Source: Maridesulfovibrio hydrothermalis AM13 = DSM 14728
GTDB lineage: Bacteria; Desulfobacterota; Desulfovibrionia; Desulfovibrionales; Desulfovibrionaceae
NCBI RefSeq assembly: GCF_000331025.1
Contig: NC_020055.1
Coordinates: 2,186,870-2,250,869 of the forward strand
DNA: 64,000 nucleotides
Direction of reading: 5' to 3'
This document shows, one piece after another, positions 45,476 through 55,281 of the stretch (positions within the stretch are counted from its first letter, which is position 1; each line of letters starts with the position of its first letter). A program made the translations under genes and the position numbers. The notes below the pieces were generated by a model. The model searched no databases. It saw only the letters and a program-made list of their open reading frames with translations, and was not told the origin of the DNA.

Positions 45476-47167
45476 ATGAATCTTGAAGCCGCCATCAAAT
45501 CAGATAAAAAAGCCCCATTGCATGACGACTCTATCGGGCCATACACTTATGATGAATTTATAGATGCTGCCCGCAGATTCCACGGCAGCCCGGCTCCGGG
45601 ACTTGTTCTCGGTGGATATATGATGGAAGAGGCCCGCCGTCATCTTCCTGAGGGAACGCTTTTCGATGCAATCTCCGAAACCTCGTGGTGTCTGCCGGAT
45701 GCTGTCCAGATGCTTTCAGTTTGCAGCGTAGGTAATGGCTGGCTCAGGATAAAAAATCTCGGTGTCTACGCACTGTCGCTTTTCGATAAGTATACCGGAG
45801 AAGGTGTGCGCATCCGTGTTGATCCGGATAAACTGGATGACTGGCCGGAAGTAAAATCATGGTTCTTGAAAAAGAAACCCAAAAAAGATCAGGACTCAGT
45901 AAAGCTTCACGCTGAAATTCGTAAGGCCGGAGCTGCTTTCTGCTCCATAGAATCTATTCAGATTAAGGCTGACGTATTGGTCAAACGCAGTAAGGGGGGG
46001 ATTACAATTTGTCCTCTTTGCGGTGATGCATACCCCGGATCATTCGGCGCTATCTGTAGAACCTGTCAGGGGGAAGGCCCTTATCAGCAGCGTACTGAAT
46101 CTGCTGCTTCCGCAATCGCTGCTCCTGTACCCCACGGTCTGAAAGTAGTCCCGTTAAGCGAAGCTGAGGGCAGGACTGCTGTACATGACATGACCCGCAT
46201 TGTTCCCGGCGAAAGCAAAGGCCCTGAGTTTGTAAAGGACCATGATTTCAGTGCCGGCGATATCTGTAGACTCCAGCTTATCGGCAAGAATCATATTTAT
46301 GTCGATGAAGGTGATATTCCTGATGGCGAGTGGATTCATGAAAATGAAGCTGCCGAGACTTTCGGCCGCGTTATGTCCGGAGCCGGAGTTACTCAAGCCG
46401 GAACGCCCAGAGAAGGCAAAGTCACCATGATCGCTGAACATGACGGACTGCTGGTAACCGACCTTGAAATGATGAGCCGTTTCAATTTTGTTCCTGATGT
46501 AATGGTTGCGGCCCGCAAGAGCGGAACTTTAGTTAAAGAAGGAGCGCGGCTTGCCGGAACACGGGCAATTCCGCTTTATATCTCGCGCGAAAATTTTTCT
46601 CGCGCAGTTTCAGCTCTTAACGGTGAACCGCTTTTTAGGGTTCTGCCTCTTAAAAAGAAAAAAGTAGGTGTGCTCATCACTGGAGATGAAGTTTTCAATG
46701 GTCTCATCGAAGATAAATTTGAGTCTGTCATCATGGCTAAAGTTCAGGCATTAGGCAGCGAAGTTGTCCGCACTGTAATCGGACCGGATAATCGGGATCG
46801 TATCCGCGACGCTGCTTTATCCCTCAAGAAAGAAGGTTGTGACCTGATTATCACAACCGCAGGAATGTCTGTCGACCCTGATGACGTGACCCGCCACGGC
46901 TTGGTGGATGCCGGAGTAACTGACCTCCTGTACGGTGCTCCGGTACTCCCCGGCACAATGCTTTTGCTGGCTAAAGCCGGAAAGACCCGAATAATAGGTG
47001 TTCCGGCCTGTGCACTCTTTTTCAAAACCACCAGTCTTGATCTGGTCCTTCCCCGTGTACTGGCCGGGCAGGATCTTACCCGCAAAGATTTAGCTGCATT
47101 GGCTGACGGCGGTTACTGCATGGAGTGCAAAACCTGCACCTTCCCTAAATGTCCCTTCGGGAAATAG
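45476..47167 (+). CDS. FmdE-MoeA fusion protein (molybdenum/tungsten cofactor handling)
   Basis: A 563-aa protein. Residues 20-165 form an FmdE-like domain (RFHGSPAPGLVLGGYMMEEA), followed by a zinc ribbon (CPLCGDAY, then CRTC) and, after a linker, a MoCF/MoeA-type molybdopterin-binding domain (KVGVLITGDEVFNG, DLIITTAGMSVDPDDVTRHG, GAPVLPGTMLLLA). The tail is cysteine-rich (YCMECKTCTFPKCPFG). FmdE domains accompany formylmethanofuran and formate dehydrogenases, and MoeA inserts the metal into molybdopterin. The neighbouring ModE-like gene and fdhAB support a role in making the formate-dehydrogenase cofactor. Confidence 0.8.
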   Translation: MNLEAAIKSDKKAPLHDDSIGPYTYDEFIDAARRFHGSPAPGLVLGGYMMEEARRHLPEGTLFDAISETSWCLPDAVQMLSVCSVGNGWLRIKNLGVYALSLFDKYTGEGVRIRVDPDKLDDWPEVKSWFLKKKPKKDQDSVKLHAEIRKAGAAFCSIESIQIKADVLVKRSKGGITICPLCGDAYPGSFGAICRTCQGEGPYQQRTESAASAIAAPVPHGLKVVPLSEAEGRTAVHDMTRIVPGESKGPEFVKDHDFSAGDICRLQLIGKNHIYVDEGDIPDGEWIHENEAAETFGRVMSGAGVTQAGTPREGKVTMIAEHDGLLVTDLEMMSRFNFVPDVMVAARKSGTLVKEGARLAGTRAIPLYISRENFSRAVSALNGEPLFRVLPLKKKKVGVLITGDEVFNGLIEDKFESVIMAKVQALGSEVVRTVIGPDNRDRIRDAALSLKKEGCDLIITTAGMSVDPDDVTRHGLVDAGVTDLLYGAPVLPGTMLLLAKAGKTRIIGVPACALFFKTTSLDLVLPRVLAGQDLTRKDLAALADGGYCMECKTCTFPKCPFGK

Positions 47168-47177
47168 GAGAATGAGA

Positions 47178-47597
47178 ATGCATAAGAATCTTGATCCTCC
47201 TGAATTTGGAGCAACTGCGGCGTTGGCTGACATGGATGACCACAGTCCTACCATCCGTCTGCATCTTTGGCTTGAAGGCGGCGAAGGAGTCTTTTTCGGC
47301 TACGGACGGCTTTTACTTCTGGACCGCATCGAACGATGCGGTTCATTAAAAAAAGCGTCCGAGGAAATGGGGATGTCCTACCGCGCAGCATGGGGCAAAA
47401 TCAAGCAGACCGAAAAAGTGCTCGGTTTCCAGCTTATTGAAAGATCAGGAAGCAGACGCAGCGGATATCATCTGACCGAAGCCGGACGGCTTGTACGTGA
47501 CAAGTATTTTGAATGGTTCAGCAAAGTGGAAAGCGATGCCCGCGCACGCGCGGATGAGATCTTCCCTTGGAGATCTAAAAGCTTCGGCGAAAGTTAA
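47178..47597 (+). CDS. ModE-like winged-helix regulator
   Basis: A 139-aa protein with a single LysR/ModE-type winged HTH (GYGRLLLLDRIERCGSLKKA, SEEMGMSYRAAWGKIKQTEK and LGFQLIERSGSRRSGYHLTE). It lacks the Mop-like molybdate-binding domains of full ModE. The ATG at 47178 has AGGAG 7 nt upstream; an ATG at 47172 is too close. It overlaps no gene but lies 10 nt after the fusion gene, so the two form an operon. It may regulate molybdenum or formate genes. Confidence 0.85.
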   Translation: MHKNLDPPEFGATAALADMDDHSPTIRLHLWLEGGEGVFFGYGRLLLLDRIERCGSLKKASEEMGMSYRAAWGKIKQTEKVLGFQLIERSGSRRSGYHLTEAGRLVRDKYFEWFSKVESDARARADEIFPWRSKSFGES

Positions 47598-47674
47598 TCT
47601 TGAAAAGCAGCATCATTGCCAACAGCCTTTTATGTTGAGCGCAGGTAATGGTGCGTCTTTTATTTGTTCATATG

Positions 47675-47732
47675 TGTTATTTTTAACATGTTGGAATTAT
47701 TGACTTTATTTTCGCTTTGTTATCACATGTGA
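47675..47732. promoter_or_regulatory. possible regulator-binding palindromes upstream of fdhA
   Basis: Two palindromes lie in the 201-nt gap before fdhA: tgtta-tttt-taaca (47675-47688) and tcacatgtga (47723-47732). Each is an inverted repeat that could be bound by a dimer, possibly the adjacent ModE-like protein or an FNR/CRP-type regulator, but neither matches a consensus I can name. Confidence 0.3.
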
Positions 47733-47798
47733 CCATCGAAATAACTATCAGGTGTTGCATTGAATTTTGCCTGCCTGATGTAACGGAAGGAGGAACCC

Positions 47799-50700
47799 AT
47801 GAACATTTCACGGCGAGGGTTCATGAAACTTGCGGGCATAGGTGTCGCAGGTCTTGGAATGAGCCATTTGGGACTCGATTTATCTCCGACGCAGGCTTAT
47901 GCCGCCGGACTTAAAATCAAGGGAGCAACAGAAGTAATTTCCATCTGTCCGTTCTGCTCGGTCAGCTGTCACTTCATTGCTCACGTGAAGGACGGAAAGA
48001 TTGTCAGCACTGAAGGTGATCCGGATTATCCGGTCAGTGAAGGTGCACTCTGTGCGAAAGGCGCAGCAATGCTTTCCATGCACAATAGCCACCACAGGCT
48101 GCAAAAACCCATGTACCGTGCTCCTTACAGCACTAAATGGGAAGAAAAAGACTGGGAATGGGTGCTTGACCGCATCGCCCGCCGGGTCAAAGAAACACGT
48201 GATGCAGACTTCAAACGTTTCAATGCCAAAGGGCAGGAAGTCAACCGTGTAGAATCAATCTTTCATCTGGGCTCATCACAGATGGATAACGAGGAGTGTG
48301 CACTTGTCCATCAAGGTGTGCGCGGTCTCGGCCTGGTGCATTTTGATCACCAGGCGCGTATCTGACACAGCGCAACAGTTGCGGCTCTGGCAGAGTCGTT
48401 CGGGCGCGGTGCGATGACAAATCACTGGTGCGATATTGAAAATGCAGATTCTGTCCTGATTATCGGCAGTAATGCTGCGGAGCACCATCCTATCTCTTTT
48501 AAATGGGTCTTGCGGGCCAAAGACAAGGGCGCCACTGTTATGCATGTGGATCCCAAATTCTCCCGTACATCCGCTAGAAGTGATTTCCATGTGCCTCTCA
48601 GATCAGGCACAGATATCCCTTTCATGGGTGGTATGATTAACTACGTTTTGAATAATGAACTTTATTTTAAACAGTACGTGGCTGATTACACCAACGCGGC
48701 TTTTATCGTAGGCAAGGATTATAAGTTTAAAAAAGGTTTGTTCTCCGGTTACGATGCAAAAGCACGTAAATATGACAAATCAAAATGGGTTTTTGAGCTG
48801 GACAAAGACGGTGTACCTAAAAGAGATGCTTCCCTGAAACATCCCCGCTGTGTTTTCCAGATGCTTAAAAAGCACTATTCCCGCTATTCACTTTCCAATG
48901 TTTCAAAAACCACAGGTGTGTCCAAGGACAATCTGCTTAAGGTCTATAAGACATTTGCCGCCACAGGCAAAAAGGATAAAGCAGGAACCATCATGTATGC
49001 ACTTGGCTGGACTCAGCATACTGTCGGTGTGCAGAACATCCGTTCCAGTGCTATTCTGCAGCTCCTGCTTGGTAACATAGGTGTAGCCGGCGGCGGTATC
49101 AACGCTCTGCGCGGTGAGCCTAATGTACAGGGGTCTACCGACCATTGTATTCTCTGGCATATTCTGCCGGGTTATCTGCCTGTTCCGAAAGCAAGCCTCG
49201 GTTCTTTTGAAGATTATACCAAGGCTACCACACCGGTCAGTAAAGATCCTGAAAGTGCCAACTGGTGGCAGCATAAGCCTAAGTATATGGCTTCTCTGCT
49301 CAAATCATGGCGCGGGGATAATGCTACTGCGGAAAACGGCTTCGGCTACAAGCTGATGCCCAAAGTGGATGACGGTGAAGACTACTCATACATTTTCATC
49401 TTTGACCGCATGTACAAAGGTGAGATCAAGGGTGGTTTCGTATTCGGAACAAATCCGGCTCAGAGCGTTCCCAACTCCAGCAAAACACGCAAGGCTCTTG
49501 ATAATCTTGACTGGCTTGTTGTGGGTGAACTGCATAATACTGAAACTTCTGACAACTGGCATCGTCCGGGCGTTGACCCCAGCCAGAATAAGACAGAAGT
49601 GTTCCTGCTTCCGTCTGCACAGCGTGCGGAAAAAGCAGGTTCTATCAGTAACAGTGGACGCTGGTTGCTCTGGCATTATGAAGCTTGCCGCCCTATGGGT
49701 GAGTGCAAGAGCATGGGTGAAATGTATGTGGACATCATTAACAACGTCCGCAAACTTTACACCAAAGAAAACGGCGTTTTCCCTGAGCCGCTCCTTACTC
49801 TGGACTGGCCAGCATACTATGATGCAGAAGACGTTGCCCAGAGAATCAACGGACGTTTTACGAAAGATGTTGAATTCAAAGGGAAAAAATATAAAAAAGG
49901 CCAGCAGGTTCCATCCTTTGTTGCTCTCGGAGACGACGGTTCAACTTCCTCCATGAACTGGCTCTATGCCGGCAGTTACACAGAAGAAGACGGCAACAAA
50001 GCCAAACGCCGCAGCTTGGCTCAGACTCCGATGCAGGCCAAAATCAAGTTGTTTCCCAACTTCGCATGGTGCTGGCCTGTTAACCGCCGCATCCTTTATA
50101 ACCGCGCTTCTGTAGATGCTAAGGGGCAGCCTTATGCACCTGAAAAAGCAGTTATCAAATGGAACGGCACTAAATGGGAAGGCGATGTTCCTGATGGTGG
50201 ATGGCCGCCGAATGCATCCGGTAAAGGACGTTATCCCTTTATTATGCGTAAGGAAGGTCACGGGCAGCTTTACGGCCCCGGCTTGCAGGATGGTCCTTTC
50301 CCTGACCATTATGAGCCAGTTGAAACTCCTATCACCAGCCATCCTTTCTCACGTCAGCTCAGCAGTCCTGTTTACAAACGGGTTTTCAGTGACATGGATA
50401 AGCTTGCCGAGCCGGGTGATGAGCGTTTCCCCATTGTTCTCACTACGTACAGCATGACTGAACACTGGTGTGGTGGTGGTGAAACAAGAAACATTCCGGC
50501 CCTGCTTGAAGCTGAACCGCAGCTTTATGTGGAAATGAGTCCCGAGCTTGCCAAAGAAAAAGGTATCGCTAACGGTGATCCTGTTTTCGTTGAAAGTGCC
50601 CGTGGCAAAGTTGAAGCAATTGCAATGGTTACTGTGCGCATGACTCCGTTTAAAATTAAAGGAAATACCGTGCATGAAGTCGGTATGCCTTTCTGTTTCG

Positions 50701-50837
50701 GTTGGACTACCAGAGGTTCCGGTGATGCGACTAACAGGTTAACCCCGGCTGTAGGTGATCCTAATACAACTATTCCTGAGTATAAGGCCTGTCTGGTGAA
50801 CGTCCGCAAAGCGGATAAACTCACTGAGCTTGAGTAA
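47799..50837 (+). CDS. fdhA: periplasmic formate dehydrogenase, selenocysteine catalytic subunit
   Basis: A 1012-aa molybdenum/tungsten bis-MGD oxidoreductase oxidising formate in the periplasm. The Tat signal (SRRGFMKLAGIGVAGLGM) is followed by a [4Fe-4S] ligand set at C50, C53, C57 and C85 (CPFCSVSC, LCAKGA). Codon 189 (48363-48365) is TGA inside HQARI-Sec-HSATVAALAESFGRG, exactly where formate dehydrogenases carry selenocysteine, and the frame stays open and FdhA-like to 50837; it is not a frameshift. GGAAGGAGG precedes the ATG. Size and lack of a membrane anchor match soluble FdhAB of Desulfovibrio. An automatic caller would split it into two pieces. Confidence 0.95.
48363..48402 (+). promoter_or_regulatory. 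selenocysteine codon and SECIS-like hairpin in fdhA
   Basis: The TGA at 48363-48365 is followed after 13 nt by a hairpin with a short stem (ttgc / gcag) and the loop ggctctg (48383-48389). Size, position and the G-G-x-C/U-C-U loop resemble the bacterial SECIS of E. coli fdhF, which binds SelB. Folding was judged by eye. Confidence 0.65.
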
Positions 50838-50886
50838 CCCGAAACCAAGCCGGACCTACAAGGGTCCGTCCGAAAAGGAGTAAAAA

Positions 50887-51621
50887 ATGCCTAAAGCATT
50901 CTTTGTTGATACTTCGAGATGTACGGCTTGTCGCGGTTGCCAGGTTGCCTGCAAGGAATGGCATGATCTGCCTGCGACAGAAACAAAACAGCGTGGCTCT
51001 CATCAGAATCCACCTGATTTGAATCCTTTCACCTATAAACTTGTACGCTTTAGCGAACACCGCATTAAAGGCAAGGTCGAGTGGTATTTCTTCCCCGATC
51101 AGTGCCGCCATTGTGATGTTCCTCCGTGTAAGGATATTGCTGATTCATACGTTACCGGAGCAGTTGTTCAGGATGAAGAAACCGGAGCGGTTATCTTTAC
51201 TGATCAGACTAAGCGTCTGGCAGCTGATGAAGCTGAGGAGATGACAGAAGCCTGTCCTTATAATATTCCGCGCCGGGATTCCGGCTCAGGAATGATTACC
51301 AAATGTGACATGTGTATTGACCGTCAGCAGGCCGGACTTGTGCCTGTATGTGTTAAGACCTGTCCCACCGGAACAATGAACTTCGGTGATCGTGAAGAAA
51401 TGGTAGCTCTGGCTGAGAAAACCCTTGCCAAGGTTAAGAAAGATTACCCCAACGCAGCCGTTATAGATGCTGATGAAGTTAACGTAATCTACTTGGTCAT
51501 GGATAAGCCTGAGCTTTATTACGAGTACGTTACTGCCGATAATTCCGGCATCGGTAACGGCGTGACCCGCAAGGAATTCCTTGCTGGACTGGCCAGACCC
51601 GCTAAACGTATCTTCGGATAA
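50887..51621 (+). CDS. fdhB: formate dehydrogenase iron-sulfur (beta) subunit
   Basis: A 244-aa ferredoxin-like protein. The first [4Fe-4S] motif is RCTACRGCQVACKEW (C12, C15, C18, C22); further cysteines occur in QCRHCDVPPC, EACPYN, KCDMC and CVKTCPTG, enough for about four clusters. It has no signal or transmembrane helix, so it is exported with FdhA by the Tat system (hitchhiker). AAGGAG lies 6 nt before the ATG, 50 nt after fdhA. No cytochrome subunit follows, so electrons probably go to a soluble periplasmic cytochrome c3. Confidence 0.94.
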   Translation: MPKAFFVDTSRCTACRGCQVACKEWHDLPATETKQRGSHQNPPDLNPFTYKLVRFSEHRIKGKVEWYFFPDQCRHCDVPPCKDIADSYVTGAVVQDEETGAVIFTDQTKRLAADEAEEMTEACPYNIPRRDSGSGMITKCDMCIDRQQAGLVPVCVKTCPTGTMNFGDREEMVALAEKTLAKVKKDYPNAAVIDADEVNVIYLVMDKPELYYEYVTADNSGIGNGVTRKEFLAGLARPAKRIFG

Positions 51622-51631
51622 GTATTAAAAT

Positions 51632-51659
51632 CCAGCCCCCGGATATGTCCGGGGGCTGG
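51632..51659 (+). terminator. terminator-like hairpin after fdhB
   Basis: A perfect 12-bp GC-rich stem (ccagcccccgga / tccgggggctgg) with a tatg loop. The tail (tcttcaataa) has few U, so termination may be partial, allowing some read-through into fdhE. Confidence 0.6.
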
Positions 51660-51897
51660 TCTTCAATAAGTTTTGAAGTGGATATATCTGCTGGTAAAAT
51701 CAGTTTTTTCAGCTGAGCAGGTTATCCTTCATTTCGTTGAATATAAATAAATTTCCGGGTTGCAGTTGGAGTGAAGTTCGTCAATCTGTTCACGACAGCG
51801 GCGAAGCCCAAATATGAAGGTTATTTGTTCCTAGGTGAGGTCACCGGCAGGGTGGTCCGCAGTTCAAAATAGCAATAAAAATCAGGAGTCGAATGCC

Positions 51898-52815
51898 ATG
51901 AAAAAAGTTAAGCCTCTCTCAAAAAATAAGCGTGATGTTCAAGCAGGACTCCTTGCTCTGCGTAAAAAAATGCCTGCTCTTGAAAATATCTTTGATGCTT
52001 TCGGTCCATTGGTACAGGCACAGGAAAAGGCGGTAATCTCTCTTGAAGATTGGAAATTTACCCTGCCCGCAGCTTATGCACCTCGTTTTGAGCAGGGCGT
52101 ACCGTTTCTTTCAGATATGGAGTTTCCGGAGTTGGGTGAGTATTACTCTGAAATTTTTTCTCTCATGGCTTCAGCAATTGCCGAAGGTATGCCTGCTCTT
52201 ACTGATATAGTTGGAAAAATCACAAAGTCCATACAGAATATTGATAATATCAACGATCTTGCGAAAGCCATCTGGGATGAAGACAGCAATGGCCTGGTGC
52301 AGTTGGTGAAGGACCTGGATGTTGATCAGGATACTTTGGTTTTTATCGGAACAATGTCTCTTAAACCTTTTATGGTCCGTATGGAGGCAGATGCCGCAAA
52401 GGTTATTGAAACCATGCTGTGGCTTAAAGGGTATTGCCCGATCTGCGGAACCTTTCCGGATATATCTTTGCTGCGCAAGTCGGGCGATGACAATGCTTAT
52501 CTGAAATCCCACGGAGGGCAACGCTGGATGCATTGTTCCTGCTGTGGTCACGAGTGGCGTTTCAAGCGCAACATGTGTCCGTGGTGTGAAAGTGAAGATT
52601 ATAAGAAGCTCAGGTATTTACAGTCAGAAGAAAGACAGACCGAAAGGGTCGATGTCTGCGATACATGCAAACATTATTTTGTAACCATCGATACACGGGA
52701 GTTGACCGAAGCTCCGGACCCCCGCATTGCTCCGCTCGGGCTGGTACACCTCGATATCAGAGCGCAGGAAAAAAAGTATAAGCCGATGGCTGAAACCCCT
52801 TGGAATATATTTTAG
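51898..52815 (+). CDS. fdhE: formate dehydrogenase accessory protein FdhE
   Basis: A 305-aa cytoplasmic protein. The N-terminal part is helical; the C-terminal part has the FdhE rubredoxin-like knuckles: CPICGTFPDIS, CSCCGHEWRF with MCPWCES, and CDTCKHYF. FdhE is needed for maturation of exported formate dehydrogenases, probably as a quality-control step before Tat transport. AGGAG lies 9 nt before the ATG at 51898. The gap to fdhB (276 nt) holds a GC-rich hairpin, so fdhE may be expressed both with fdhAB and separately. Confidence 0.9.
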   Translation: MKKVKPLSKNKRDVQAGLLALRKKMPALENIFDAFGPLVQAQEKAVISLEDWKFTLPAAYAPRFEQGVPFLSDMEFPELGEYYSEIFSLMASAIAEGMPALTDIVGKITKSIQNIDNINDLAKAIWDEDSNGLVQLVKDLDVDQDTLVFIGTMSLKPFMVRMEADAAKVIETMLWLKGYCPICGTFPDISLLRKSGDDNAYLKSHGGQRWMHCSCCGHEWRFKRNMCPWCESEDYKKLRYLQSEERQTERVDVCDTCKHYFVTIDTRELTEAPDPRIAPLGLVHLDIRAQEKKYKPMAETPWNIF

Positions 52816-52836
52816 TAAGATGTGATAATATAATGA

Positions 52837-52874
52837 AAAAGATCCGTTTCCTGATGTCAGGTTGCGGATCTTTT
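52837..52874. terminator. bidirectional terminator between fdhE and thiE
   Basis: A 10-bp stem (aaaagatccg / cggatctttt) encloses a smaller hairpin (cctga / tcagg). It lies between the converging fdhE and thiE genes, with A/T tracts at the stem ends. Confidence 0.8.
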
Positions 52875-52887
52875 ATATTAAGTGGAT

Positions 52888-53538
52888 CTATTTATTCATT
52901 GCCGTTCGTAATTCTCGAATCTTCGCGCCTATGTCATCTGCTCCGACAATTTCGGTGACCAGTGCCACACATTTTGCGCCCCTGTTCATTACTTCGGCTA
53001 TATTGTGCTCCTTAATACCACCAATGGCAACGAAGGGCAGGTTGATATTTTTTACAACATAATCAAGATACTCGAATCCCACGGGATCAACTACATCATC
53101 CTTGGTAAAGGTTCGGAAAATTGGACCTACTCCGATATAATCCGCTCCTGATTTCAGGGCATTTTGCGCTTCTTCAGGGCTGTGGGTTGAGAGGCCGATG
53201 GCCATTTTTTCACCTATCAGTTTGCGCACAGCATGAACTGGGAAATCTTCCTGCCCGATGTGAATGCCGTCCGCTTCCACCATCATGGCGAGGTCTATGT
53301 CATCATTAATGATGAATACCGCTCCTGCTTCGCGGGTCATCTTGCGAATTTCAAGACACTCTTCATATTTCTGACCGGATTTGATTTCTTTTTCGCGATA
53401 CTGAATCAGCTTGATATCATTATCAAGCATCTCGCGCACTACTTCAAGATTGCTGCGTCCATTGGAAAATTTCAATGCTGTAAGGCAGTAGATATCGGTG
53501 TCCAGAATATTTTTTCTGGTAATTTCTTTCGCGTTCAT
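52888..53538 (-). CDS. thiE: thiamine phosphate synthase ThiE
   Basis: A 216-aa TIM-barrel enzyme joining the thiazole and pyrimidine phosphates to make thiamine phosphate. Clear motifs: IKLIQYREKEIKSGQKYEE, INDDIDLAMMVEADGIHIGQ, ADYIGVGPIFRTFTKDD and FVAIGGIKEHNIAEVMNRGA. It is last in the thi operon and its ATG overlaps the thiF stop by one base (TAATG). Confidence 0.93.
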   Translation of the reverse strand: MNAKEITRKNILDTDIYCLTALKFSNGRSNLEVVREMLDNDIKLIQYREKEIKSGQKYEECLEIRKMTREAGAVFIINDDIDLAMMVEADGIHIGQEDFPVHAVRKLIGEKMAIGLSTHSPEEAQNALKSGADYIGVGPIFRTFTKDDVVDPVGFEYLDYVVKNINLPFVAIGGIKEHNIAEVMNRGAKCVALVTEIVGADDIGAKIRELRTAMNK

Positions 53539-54167
53539 TATTCATATCCTTCTGATTCAAATTTGCTCAGATAATAAGCCAGTACAACATCGGCCTGCTT
53601 TGCGGCGGCTATTCCCACTTTAGGCGAGAAGGGGGGAGTCTGTTCATTGCATTCAGTTTTCATGTCGCCGATGATATATAAATTTTCTCTGATTTTGCGG
53701 GTGACGATCTCATCCGCATTGCCTGCTCCGCCCATGCCTGATGCCGTTACGATCAGTTTATCAGTGGGCAGGAAGGTTTCAACCAGAGCTTTTTTGATTC
53801 GCGCAGCATCAAATGCTTCAATAACCACATCGCAATTCTTGAAGATTCCCATCATGTTGTCCGGAGTGACGGTTTCATATCGTATGAAAATATCCAGATC
53901 AGGGTTTATTTCTTTCAGGTTTTTATCAAGGGCTTCAACTTTGTATTCCCCGATCTGATTCTGGCGGAAAAACTGGCGGTTTAAATTAGATTCTTCAATG
54001 CGGTCAAAATCAACCAGCACAAACTTCCTGAATCCGCTGCGGACCAGATGCATGGCACAGTTGGAACCTAGTCCACCTGTGCCGGCTATGCCGATGGTTA
54101 TGGTTTGCAGGTATTTTAGTTTTTCTTCGCCTAAATAAGAGGCTATACCTTGTTCTGTCAGGTTCAC
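53538..54167 (-). CDS. thiF: ThiF/MoeB-type sulfur-carrier adenylyltransferase
   Basis: A 209-aa Rossmann-fold enzyme that adenylates the C-terminus of ThiS. Motifs: GIAGTGGLGSNCAMHLVRSG with the nucleotide loop, DFDRIEESNLNRQFF and VVIEAFDAARIKK. It is shorter than E. coli ThiF (about 250 aa) and lacks the zinc-binding CxxC motifs; this compact form is common in anaerobes that pair it with ThiH. It lies 2 nt after thiH. Confidence 0.9.
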   Translation of the reverse strand: MNLTEQGIASYLGEEKLKYLQTITIGIAGTGGLGSNCAMHLVRSGFRKFVLVDFDRIEESNLNRQFFRQNQIGEYKVEALDKNLKEINPDLDIFIRYETVTPDNMMGIFKNCDVVIEAFDAARIKKALVETFLPTDKLIVTASGMGGAGNADEIVTRKIRENLYIIGDMKTECNEQTPPFSPKVGIAAAKQADVVLAYYLSKFESEGYE

Positions 54168-54169
54168 TT

Positions 54170-55279
54170 TTATGCTCCGATAGGCTCCCAGTCTTTAAAA
54201 ACCGGCTGATAGCCGTGATTTTTCAGTACCTTGCACATCTCCTCAACGCTGCGTTCATCGCTGATGTCAAACTGTCCCACTTTATCGCCGTCCTGACTGT
54301 GCCCGCCAACTTCTGTAGAAACTCCGGCAGACATTCTGGTCACGCCCAGAGGCAGGATATTTTCACGGAATTGTGCATTTTCACGGGTGGAAATTGTAAT
54401 GCCTGCCCGCGGCAGAAATATACGTAATGCAAGCATATTCTGCACTAAGTCCTGATCGCTTACCAGACTGGTCGCTCTAAAGTTTCCAGCATGGGTACGC
54501 ATGCGGGGCAGGGATACGGCAATATCCACATCGGGATATTTGTTTTGCAGATACGCGGCGTGGATTCCGGTTATCAGCGCATCGTGCTGCCAGACATCAA
54601 GCCCTAGAAGTGCACCGATATTTACAACCCGCATTCCTGCTTTACACCCTCTTTCAGGAGCATCCAGACGGTTGCGGAAATCCTTTTTAGGGCCTGCCGG
54701 ATGCAGCTTCGGGTACAAATTTTCGTTGTACGTTTCCTGAAACATGGTCAGGCCGTCCACTCCTGCGTTCACCAGCATTGCGTATTCATCTTCAGTCATT
54801 GCGTAAATTTCAATGGAAACAGAAGGAAAATACTTGCTGAGGATTTCAAGACAGGATTTCAGGTATTCAGGAGAGGCTTTGGTTCGTGCATCTCCGGTAA
54901 GAATCAGCAGATGCTTTAAGCCTGTTGCGGCAATGGCCTTGGCTTCTTCTTCGATCTGTTCCGGATCGAGCTGGGTGCGTGGGATGTCGTTTTTGGTGTT
55001 GAAGCCGCAATAAATGCATCTATTGGTACAGAAGTTAGAAAGATACAGCGGGGTGAATAACTGTATGGTTCTGCCGAAATGCTGCAAGGTCAGCTGGCTG
55101 GCTTTCTGGGCCATTTCTTCAATAAAAGGGACGGCCGCCGGACTTAACAGGGCCAGAAAGTCTTCAGGGCTTAAAGTGGTCTTGTTGATGGCGCGTTTTA
55201 CATCCTGTTCAGTTACAGATCTGAATTGCCCGGCAAGGTTGGCGTCGTTGTATTCGGCGCAGATGGGGTAAAAACTCAT
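54170..55279 (-). CDS. thiH: 2-iminoacetate synthase ThiH
   Basis: A 369-aa radical-SAM enzyme that cleaves tyrosine to dehydroglycine and p-cresol for thiazole synthesis, the oxygen-independent route. The radical-SAM cluster motif is SNFCTNRCIYCGF (C84, C88, C91); further conserved parts are LKHLLILTGDARTKASPEYL and VDIAVSLPRMRTHAGNF. It starts 2 nt after the thiG stop. Its use instead of the oxygen-dependent ThiO fits an anaerobe. Confidence 0.95.
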   Translation of the reverse strand: MSFYPICAEYNDANLAGQFRSVTEQDVKRAINKTTLSPEDFLALLSPAAVPFIEEMAQKASQLTLQHFGRTIQLFTPLYLSNFCTNRCIYCGFNTKNDIPRTQLDPEQIEEEAKAIAATGLKHLLILTGDARTKASPEYLKSCLEILSKYFPSVSIEIYAMTEDEYAMLVNAGVDGLTMFQETYNENLYPKLHPAGPKKDFRNRLDAPERGCKAGMRVVNIGALLGLDVWQHDALITGIHAAYLQNKYPDVDIAVSLPRMRTHAGNFRATSLVSDQDLVQNMLALRIFLPRAGITISTRENAQFRENILPLGVTRMSAGVSTEVGGHSQDGDKVGQFDISDERSVEEMCKVLKNHGYQPVFKDWEPIGA

Positions 55280-55281
55280 AT

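Noticed and set aside
47799-48365. A separate 188-aa truncated molybdopterin protein followed by a second gene, or a frameshifted fdhA
   Set aside because: The break is an in-frame TGA at the conserved catalytic position with a SECIS-like hairpin; the frame does not shift, so one selenoprotein gene explains it.
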